Source of the DNA: SG8-4 sp964598225
GTDB lineage: Bacteria > Planctomycetota > Phycisphaerae > Sedimentisphaerales > Anaerobacaceae
Length of the DNA stretch: 11,771 nt
Direction of reading: 5' to 3'
NCBI GenBank assembly: GCA_964598225.1
Contig: CAZRBG010000109.1
Location: 1-11,771 of the forward strand
The position numbers and the translations under genes were made by a program. Positions within the stretch are counted from its first letter, which is position 1, and every line of letters starts with the position of its first letter. The notes under the pieces were generated by a model, which searched no databases, was not told the DNA's origin, and saw nothing but the letters and a program-made list of their open reading frames with translations. Shown piece by piece: positions 7,267-11,771 of this stretch.

Positions 7267-7289
7267 AAACAGTGAATTTATCGCTGTTT
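7267..7289. promoter_or_regulatory. Inverted repeat near the isomerase promoter region
   Basis: AAACAGTGA and TCGCTGTTT are inverted about a 5-nt AT centre with one G:T mismatch. The repeat ends 9 bp upstream of TATAGT (7298-7303), a possible -10 element about 55 bp before the isomerase start. The position suits an operator, but no regulator gene is adjacent and no -35 is convincing. Confidence 0.25.
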
Positions 7290-7356
7290 TATTACGATAT
7301 AGTACTGTTTGCACCTTGGAATATGGATACGTTTGTGGCGTTGAGACGGAGTTGGA

Positions 7357-8160
7357 ATGATGCGCATTAAGTATGTAGTTTCCACGATGGTATTCTGGGG
7401 ACGGGAGCACCCTCTTTCATTCGAGCAGGAGTGCCAGTTCCTCGCATCACTGGGCTTCGGCATCGAGCTGTGGCCCAACATAAAGAGCCAGACCGAGTGC
7501 CGGTACGACCGGCGCAACTGGGGGCGTTTGGCCGAGGCCACCGAAGGTATGGAAGTGGTAATGCGGTCGCGAAATGATAATCCGACGCCGGAGCAGTGGG
7601 CAGAGCAAATCGAATGTGCCGGCCTGCTCGGCGCCTGTATAGTCGCGGACCTGCGAAATCTCGGCATCCCCGTCGAGCATGATCTTAACGGTTGCGACTT
7701 TGCTGAGGACGTAGTGAAGCTGGCCGATGAACGCGACGTCAGGCTGTGTATCGAAACAGGCCCGCTGCCGATCCTGAAGCAGGCCGGCGAGAGATTCGAA
7801 TCGATCCGCTATTGCCTGGACACCGGCTACGCCCGGCTGGACGGGGAGCATTCTTTCAGGCAGTACGTGGACGAATTGGCGCCGAGAACGTCGGTCCTGC
7901 ACCTGACCGACAACTACGGCCAGATGGACGATCACGAGCCGCCCGGCCTGCAGGGCGGGATGCCCCGGCAGCAATGGGATTACTTGTTGGAAGTGCTCAA
8001 CAAGTACGACAACGACGTGATAGGCTCGCTGGAAATGTGCCCGTGCATGCCGTCGGTGATGATCCGTCAGGCGACCGAATTCTTGTTCGACTCGCTGAAA
8101 TGGCCCAATCGGCCGCAAAAGCAGCCGGGCTACGCCGATGCAAACTACAATCCGATGTAG
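7357..8160 (+). CDS. Sugar isomerase/epimerase-type TIM barrel protein (AP endonuclease 2 superfamily)
   Basis: The protein has 267 residues and no signal peptide, so it should be cytoplasmic. GGAG at 7348-7351 supports the ATG at 7357 or the adjacent one at 7360. The fold is recognised from the metal-site strands of the xylose isomerase-like family: CIETG (E133), YCLDTGYA (D155), VLHLTDNYG (H182) and GSLEM (E225), plus DDHEPPG (D191, H193). These residues normally hold one or two divalent metals for aldose-ketose isomerisation or epimerisation. Length is close to the usual 270-300. The substrate cannot be named. In other genomes such proteins accompany DUF1080 and Gfo/Idh/MocA proteins in keto-sugar metabolism, which would fit the nearby operon, but the two are divergently arranged and there is no dehydrogenase here. 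The C-terminal tail (250-267) is polar and ends NYNPM. Confidence 0.88.
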   Translation: MMRIKYVVSTMVFWGREHPLSFEQECQFLASLGFGIELWPNIKSQTECRYDRRNWGRLAEATEGMEVVMRSRNDNPTPEQWAEQIECAGLLGACIVADLRNLGIPVEHDLNGCDFAEDVVKLADERDVRLCIETGPLPILKQAGERFESIRYCLDTGYARLDGEHSFRQYVDELAPRTSVLHLTDNYGQMDDHEPPGLQGGMPRQQWDYLLEVLNKYDNDVIGSLEMCPCMPSVMIRQATEFLFDSLKWPNRPQKQPGYADANYNPM

Positions 8161-8186
8161 CCCATGCAAAATGAAGTAGGATGGCA

Positions 8187-8207
8187 GCCTCAAGCTTCGC
8201 TTGGGGC
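8187..8207 (+). terminator. Hairpin after the isomerase gene, possible weak terminator
   Basis: GCCTCAAGC and GCTTGGGGC pair over 9 bp (one G:T) with a TTC loop, starting 27 bp past the isomerase stop codon. The following sequence is ggctctttatcgctcttt, with only short T runs, so termination would be weak. It may equally be a repeat unit. Confidence 0.35.
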
Positions 8208-8250
8208 GGCTCTTTATCGCTCTTTGCGTTGTCATTCACGCGGAGGAATG

Positions 8251-8282
8251 TCACCCCTGCGAAGGCAGGGGCGGGAATCCAG
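8251..8282. repeat. REP-like hairpin repeat
   Basis: CCCCTGC-GAAG-GCAGGGG (8254-8271) is a 7-bp stem with a tetraloop, preceded by TCA and followed by CGGGAATCCAG. This resembles the widespread TCATTCCCGCGAAAGCGGGAATCC type of dispersed repeat. It ends 4 bp before the GGGAGAGG ribosome binding site (8287-8294) of the next lipoprotein gene and would form a hairpin in its leader. Confidence 0.55.
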
Positions 8283-8300
8283 ATTTGGGAGAGGTAAATT

Positions 8301-8942
8301 ATGAGAAGCATTATGTATGTATTAGCTGTCGCCGCCCTGCTGATCGGCGGCTGCATGAGATCGCGACAGAGTTCGTCGCAGATCGATTACGATTTTACCG
8401 GCGTTGACAAGGTCGCGATCGTATCGGTCGAGGGCGCAATTACAAGCGAGGTCGCGAAGGATCAAATCGCCGACTTCTTCTCCATGGAGCTGCTGGAGAA
8501 AGGCTACGCCCCCATCGACCGCGAGCAGGTCAGGGCCCAGTTGCACCAGCAGGAGGCCGAAGTCCAGGATCTATCGAATATCGAGAAGGCCGTCGACGTC
8601 GGCTTGATATTGGACGTGCCGGCGGTTCTGGCGATCCGGATACCGCACTTCGACGAGCAAACGACAATCACGGCAAAGATGATCAGCGTCGAGGACGGCA
8701 GCACCCTGTGGCTCGCCAGCGAGACCGGCCGCGGCAAAAAGGGCGTCTCGCAGATGTTCTCGTTCTCCAGGTGCAGCCGCGAGGAAGATTCACTGCTCAA
8801 CAATCCTCTGGCCGGCCCGCCGACAATGAGCGAGGGAGAAAACATGCTCCCCCTGACGCCCGAAGAAGCAGAGAACGCAAAAGACATAATCAAGAGCCTC
8901 TGCAAAACCCTCCCAGCCCAGATAACGCCGGCCTGGGAGTAA
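8301..8942 (+). CDS. CsgG/GNA1162-like lipoprotein
   Basis: The protein has 213 residues and starts at the ATG at 8301, six bases after GGGAGAGG. MRSIMYVLAVAALLIGGC is a lipoprotein signal peptide with lipobox L-I-G-G-C18. The body follows the CsgG / GNA1162 layout. A strand KVAIVSVEG is followed by an amphipathic helix (DQIADFFSMELLEKGY), a short strand and R-x-x-V helix (APIDREQVRAQL), a helix with DVGLILDVPAVLAIRI, and a strand pair ending in SVEDGSTLWLASETG. The last is equivalent to the v-tG-x-x-lW motif of the family. CsgG is the outer-membrane channel of curli secretion, but many related lipoproteins have periplasmic or unknown roles, and no curli genes are near. The tail after residue 150 (Cys/Pro-rich, then a helix from about 187) is not recognised. 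It lies 140 bp after the isomerase gene with a hairpin and a repeat between, so co-transcription is uncertain. Confidence 0.8.
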   Translation: MRSIMYVLAVAALLIGGCMRSRQSSSQIDYDFTGVDKVAIVSVEGAITSEVAKDQIADFFSMELLEKGYAPIDREQVRAQLHQQEAEVQDLSNIEKAVDVGLILDVPAVLAIRIPHFDEQTTITAKMISVEDGSTLWLASETGRGKKGVSQMFSFSRCSREEDSLLNNPLAGPPTMSEGENMLPLTPEEAENAKDIIKSLCKTLPAQITPAWE

Positions 8943-9059
8943 CAACCCGACCGGACAGGGCAGGTAGCAGGGACTTTCTGCCCGCCGCAGGCGGGTCGAC
9001 TGTCTCTATTGCACAGCAGCGAGGTAAGCAGGACAAACACCCCCTACCACTTTTGGGGT

Positions 9060-9363
9060 AAATTGGCTTCGTTTTTTAAAATTAGACACAGATTTCACTG
9101 ATTAACACTGATTCATTTAGGATTTAGAGCTTAGGATTTCCCGCCGAAGGCGGCCTATTGGGTTTGTTTTTCGGGCCCCATAGTCGGCACGACGTTATGT
9201 AAGCCTTTATATACAATGCATTTAAGTGCATTTGGACACCCCGAGAATTGGCTTTGTTTTGCAAATTAACCCCTAAGCCGAATGACTTGTCGCAGTCCTA
9301 TGGATCCCTTACGGAGTACGCAGCACGCTGAACGCAGAACGAGTAAATTGGATTTGTTTCGCA
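9060..9363 (+). repeat. Three dispersed copies of an AAATTGGCTTTGTTTTGCA-like word
   Basis: Copies start at 9060, 9246 (first base missing) and 9345 and fit the consensus AAATTGGMTTYGTTTYGCA, with the first copy differing at the 3' end. A partial fourth copy (TTGGGTTTGTTTTTCG) lies near 9159-9174. The spacing is irregular, so this is a dispersed rather than tandem repeat. It has no reading frame or known function. Confidence 0.55.
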
Positions 9364-9440
9364 TTTTTTGTTACACACCAATAAACACCAGTAAATTGTC
9401 AAATGGCCACAGAGAACACCGAGGGCACAGCGCAACATTA

Positions 9441-9463
9441 GTCAATAGTCAATATTCAATAGT
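9441..9463 (+). repeat. GTCAATA-type 23-bp repeat, copy 1
   Basis: A low-complexity word built of GTCAAT and TTCAATAGT units. It recurs at 9778-9800 with a single mismatch (A to C at the seventh base). Confidence 0.6.
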
Positions 9464-9777
9464 AAATGTATAGGTCTCCTGTATTCTGTATCCCGCCTTT
9501 TACCTTTCTCTTCTTTCCTCGATCCTGCTTTATCCTGTTATCCTGTCTATAAACAAGCGCGCAAAAGGCGCGCCTCTATATTTGGAGCTACATGCATGAA
9601 TTGAACGAAATTCTACATAATTGTAGGCGGCATTCTCGCTATAAACCCTTATGCGGAAATAAATAAGGAAATATTCAAGCTCTTATGTTTTCACTCCGCG
9701 CTACCATCAGTTTTGAACGAAAATTGCTCGATTATTATTCACCACGAAGGCACGAAGCATGACAAAGAGAAACAATA

Positions 9778-9800
9778 GTCAATCGTCAATATTCAATAGT
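9778..9800 (+). repeat. GTCAATA-type 23-bp repeat, copy 2
   Basis: This is the second copy, 337 bp downstream of the first in the same orientation. It directly follows a CACCACGAAGGCACGAAG word (9740-9757), another common dispersed repeat. Confidence 0.6.
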
Positions 9801-9812
9801 CAATTACAGTAG

Positions 9813-9986
9813 CCTGTAGGGCGCAATGCATCGCACCAATTAAGTTTGGATTTAACGCCTTATGACGATCCGCAGGATACCTTACGGCGTAGCATGAATG
9901 GATATGATGTTTGTATCAATGAAGCAACAAAGCCAAGGCCGGAAAATGTACCGGACACAATTCTCCTGAAGTTAAAAACGAAATAA
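9813..9986 (+). pseudogene. Coding-like fragment, possible gene remnant
   Basis: The frame is open from just after a TAG at 9810-9812 to the TAA at 9984-9986. The only ATG is at 9894 (30 residues) and it lacks a ribosome binding site; a TTG at 9846 would give 46. The last part translates to a hydrophilic, protein-like sequence, beginning MNGYDVCINEATKPRPENV and ending in LLKLKTK, unlike the low-complexity surroundings. The first bases (GTAGGGCGCAATGCATCGCA) look like a dispersed repeat, suggesting that the upstream part of a gene was replaced. No family is recognised, and it could be chance. Confidence 0.25.
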
Positions 9987-9999
9987 AGCAAAGAGCGTA

Positions 10000-11757
10000 T
10001 CACCTATCCTTTGGTTCCTCTTTCTCGCGGCCGAGTTGTCTTAGGTGATGTTTAACACGAGACACATCACCGTTATACCGCTCTGAATTCTGCTTAGCAA
10101 ACCTCTCGTATATGTTCAGTGCCTCCTCATAAGCCTTGCGAGCATCTTCTATCCTGTTTTGGTCCTTATAAAGAATCCCCAGGTTGCTCAGTGTGCTCGC
10201 CATATCAGGCAGGTAGCTCAGCGGATTTTGCTCAGCTAACTGTCTTTGTATGGCTAGGGCTTCCTCATATGCATTGCGTGCTTCAAACATATGTTTGTTG
10301 TCGTAATGAATTAGCCCTAAGTTGTTCATTGTGTTCGCTACATTGGGAAGATAAGTTTGCGGAATATTCTCAGCTAACTGACGATACTTTGTCAGTGCTT
10401 CCTCACACATCTCTTGGGCTTTTCTCGTATGTTTCTGGTCACGGTGTAGAACTGCTAAATTATTAAGAGCAATCGCCACGTAGGGCAAATAGGTCTGCGG
10501 ATTCTCCTCGGCCAACTTCCGGAAAGCCCTCAGAGCCTCGTCGTACGCCGCGAGAGCGTCATTCATACGTTTCTGTTTGCTATGAAGACTCCCTAGGTTG
10601 TTAAGGGTCATGGCCACATAAGGTAGATGAGCTTGCGGATTCTGCTCAGATAGCCGACGGCGGATCATCAACGCCTCCTCGTAAGCTTCGTAAGCATCCT
10701 CCATCTGATTCTGATCACACTGAAGAGCACCGAAATTGTTCAGCGTGTTTGCTACGTAGGGAAGATAGGCTTGCGGGTCATTCTCAGCTAACTGACGGTA
10801 TTTGGCCAGCGACTCTTCGTACGCTTTCCGTGCTTCGCCAATCCGATTTTGGTAATAATGGAGAATACCCAGTCCATTCAACGTCCTTGCTTTTTGATCC
10901 TCATCGGCACTTTCCCTCGCTAATTCCCAACAGCGCTGATAGGCAGAGAGTGCCTTATTGTGCTGATTTGAATCCAAACAGAATTTCGCATACGCGAAGA
11001 TGGCATCGAAACTTCGCGGTGCCGACTCACAGGCTACCCGATATGTTTTCTCCGCCTCGTCGAAATGGAACTGTGTAGCAAGAAGTTGAGCCTTGAGAAG
11101 GTAACCCTGGATGGCTTGATTGATAGCCTTTTGTGCCTCGGCCTTGAGCTTCTTCGCAGCCGCCAGTGAGCGACGCAGCTTCTCCTCGTCCAAGAGATCT
11201 ATCGCTTCTTCAACCTCCCCCTCCAGGAACAAACGCGTGGCCTCTTCATAGAGTTCTGAGGTTTGCTCCGGCTTCAGTCTGGCAAGCTGCTCGGCCGCCT
11301 TCTCGGCCGCAGCCTTGGCCTGGTCGCGTTCGGCGCTGAGCTTGGCCAGAGCTTCCGCGTCGGCCTTACGCTCTTTCTTGAGTACCGCCAGACGCCTCTC
11401 ATACGCTCGATCGATCGCTTCAAAATTCTTGAGTTGGTAGAAACGCCGGGCCATCTCCTCACGGACTTCCTCCTTGCAAAGGAGGATCGTAAGAGGCTCA
11501 GAATCGGGGTCTTTGGGAAGCGGACGGCGCAACTGCACCTCATTGACCACAACATACCCTGGCTTGCTGACGACAATCTGTATGATGTCGCCCGGTTGTT
11601 TTTTGGGAAACTCCAGTTTGAACGTGCCGTCACTATGGGTCACTGTAGGATTGGCGCCTGCCACTGCGCTAATCTGAACGTTTGGCATCGGTGGCCCACC
11701 CAGTTCGTTTTCGATGACTAGGCCTCTGAGAGCTGTCGCATCAACCTGAGTAGCCAT
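10000..11757 (-). CDS. Cytoplasmic TPR protein: carboxypeptidase-regulatory-like domain, coiled coil, six 46-residue TPR-like repeats
   Basis: The frame gives 585 residues from the ATG at 11757. No Shine-Dalgarno precedes it, and the frame remains open for the 14 bp left in the window, so the true start may lie beyond. Residues 8-94 form a carboxypeptidase-regulatory-like beta sandwich (LRGLVIENELGG, PNVQIS, SDGTFKLEFP, KPGYVVVN). A charged Ala/Lys/Glu-rich coiled coil follows at about 117-165. Helices at 166-215 lead to two canonical TPRs (about 218-285). Then come six repeats of exactly 46 residues (292-567) of the form TLNNLG..x..DQNRMEDARKAYEEAL.., each ending in NPQ.YLPYVA. There is no signal peptide, although such beta sandwiches are often extracytoplasmic. 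It probably acts as a protein-binding scaffold; partners are unknown and may lie outside the window. The tail is charged (REKEEPKDR). Confidence 0.88.
   Translation of the reverse strand: MATQVDATALRGLVIENELGGPPMPNVQISAVAGANPTVTHSDGTFKLEFPKKQPGDIIQIVVSKPGYVVVNEVQLRRPLPKDPDSEPLTILLCKEEVREEMARRFYQLKNFEAIDRAYERRLAVLKKERKADAEALAKLSAERDQAKAAAEKAAEQLARLKPEQTSELYEEATRLFLEGEVEEAIDLLDEEKLRRSLAAAKKLKAEAQKAINQAIQGYLLKAQLLATQFHFDEAEKTYRVACESAPRSFDAIFAYAKFCLDSNQHNKALSAYQRCWELARESADEDQKARTLNGLGILHYYQNRIGEARKAYEESLAKYRQLAENDPQAYLPYVANTLNNFGALQCDQNQMEDAYEAYEEALMIRRRLSEQNPQAHLPYVAMTLNNLGSLHSKQKRMNDALAAYDEALRAFRKLAEENPQTYLPYVAIALNNLAVLHRDQKHTRKAQEMCEEALTKYRQLAENIPQTYLPNVANTMNNLGLIHYDNKHMFEARNAYEEALAIQRQLAEQNPLSYLPDMASTLSNLGILYKDQNRIEDARKAYEEALNIYERFAKQNSERYNGDVSRVKHHLRQLGREKEEPKDR
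10057..10884 (-). repeat. Six tandem 138-bp coding repeats (46-residue TPR variant)
   Basis: Units start at protein residues 292, 338, 384, 430, 476 and 522, with no length variation. Conserved positions are T-L-N-N-L-G at 1-6, Q/N-x-x at 12-14, A-Y-E-E-A-L at 21-26, L-A-E-x-N-P-Q at 32-38 and Y-L-P-x-V-A at 40-45. The last unit has lost the YLP motif (RYNGDVSR), which marks the array end. DNA identity between units is clear but partial, so the expansion is not very recent. Confidence 0.85.
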
Positions 11758-11764
11758 TATTAGA

Positions 11765-11770
11765 ATTATA
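11765..11770 (-). promoter_or_regulatory. Consensus -10 box seven bases before the TPR gene start
   Basis: On the minus strand this reads TATAAT, a perfect -10 hexamer, followed by TCTAATA and the ATG at 11757. The spacing is that of a -10 to its start site, so the transcript could be leaderless, in line with the absent Shine-Dalgarno. The -35 region is outside the window, and AT-rich DNA gives such matches by chance. Confidence 0.3.
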
Positions 11771-11771
11771 G

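Larger units (their letters stand above)
6884..7356. other. Divergent intergenic region between lipoprotein and sugar isomerase genes
   Basis: This 473-bp gap holds the leader of the leftward lipoprotein gene, a strong hairpin (6997-7035), a 44-codon forward ORF (7019-7153), and the CTTGC/GCAAG hairpin around 7135-7148. A GC-rich stretch follows (7180-7230), then an AT-rich segment with an inverted repeat (7267-7289) next to a TATAGT (7298-7303) that could be the -10 for the downstream isomerase gene. Confidence 0.5.
8943..9999. other. About 1 kb repeat-rich intergenic mosaic without a supported gene
   Basis: No gene of normal size is visible. The stretch is AT-richer than its flanks and is packed with short repeated words: hairpins CCCGCC-GCA-GGCGGG (8981-8995) and CCGCC-GAA-GGCGG (9141-9153), three AAATTGG..TTTG words, CACAGAGAACACCGAGG, CACCACGAAGGCACGAAG, and GTCAATA runs. 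It also has GCGCGC-AAAAG-GCGCGC (9557-9573), an 18-bp inverted repeat AATGCA..TGCATT (9215-9232), and a direct TTAGGATTT pair (9117-9125, 9131-9139). Such words are typical of decaying dispersed repeats. It separates the CsgG-like lipoprotein gene from the convergent TPR gene. Confidence 0.65.

Noticed and set aside
7447..8235. 262-codon reverse frame over the isomerase gene
   Set aside because: It is a shadow of the forward gene, which has metal-site motifs and a ribosome binding site; the reverse translation has no recognisable features.
9592..9666. 24-codon forward ORF with GGAG four bases before its ATG
   Set aside because: It is very short, lies in decayed repeat DNA, and shows no coding signal beyond the chance GGAG.
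8943..9999. Repeats considered as a CRISPR array
   Set aside because: The repeat words are of different kinds and irregularly spaced, with no constant repeat-spacer period and no cas genes.

Overview
The window looks like chromosomal DNA from a heterotrophic, polysaccharide-degrading bacterium. A Planctomycetota of the Phycisphaerae/Sedimentisphaerales type is my best guess. This is an inference from three things: multi-domain secreted DUF1080 proteins, several small exported lipoproteins, and long AT-richer intergenic stretches filled with degenerate short repeat words. No rRNA, tRNA, CRISPR array or transposase is visible.

Layout from left to right. A rightward gene (292-2163) encodes a multi-pass membrane protein with a large TPR-like C-terminal domain. 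It converges on a leftward pair with a probable extended -10 promoter near 6068-6076. The first gene of the pair encodes a secreted (beta/alpha) barrel glycosidase-like protein interrupted by a carbohydrate-binding jelly roll (6034-4310). The second, 111 bp downstream, encodes a secreted protein with three tandem DUF1080 (3-keto-disaccharide hydrolase family) domains (4198-2294). After a gap comes a small leftward lipoprotein with a PEGA-like motif (6883-6533). Next is a hairpin region that also holds a short rightward ORF with a strong ribosome binding site (7019-7153). Two rightward genes follow: a cytoplasmic xylose-isomerase-like/AP2Ec TIM-barrel protein (7357-8160) and a CsgG/GNA1162-like lipoprotein (8301-8942). 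About 1.05 kb (8943-9999) then carries no convincing gene and is a mosaic of repeat words and decayed fragments. The window ends with a leftward TPR protein (11757-10000) made of a carboxypeptidase-regulatory-like beta sandwich, a coiled coil, and six 46-residue TPR-like repeats. Its 5' end lies 14 bp from the window edge.

How the genes may work together. The barrel protein, the triple DUF1080 protein and the isomerase/epimerase fit a glycan or 3-keto-sugar utilisation theme: extracytoplasmic binding and cleavage, then cytoplasmic rearrangement of a sugar. Only the first two look co-transcribed. No dehydrogenase (Gfo/Idh/MocA) or transporter is in the window to complete a pathway. The other genes have no evident link to it.

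Points most worth a second look: the exact 46-residue TPR periodicity; the triple DUF1080 architecture; the GGTGGGG...CCCCACC palindromes flanking, and in one case encoded inside, the glycosidase/DUF1080 pair; and the 44-codon ORF whose ribosome binding site and start sit in the loop of a hairpin that reads as a terminator on the other strand.
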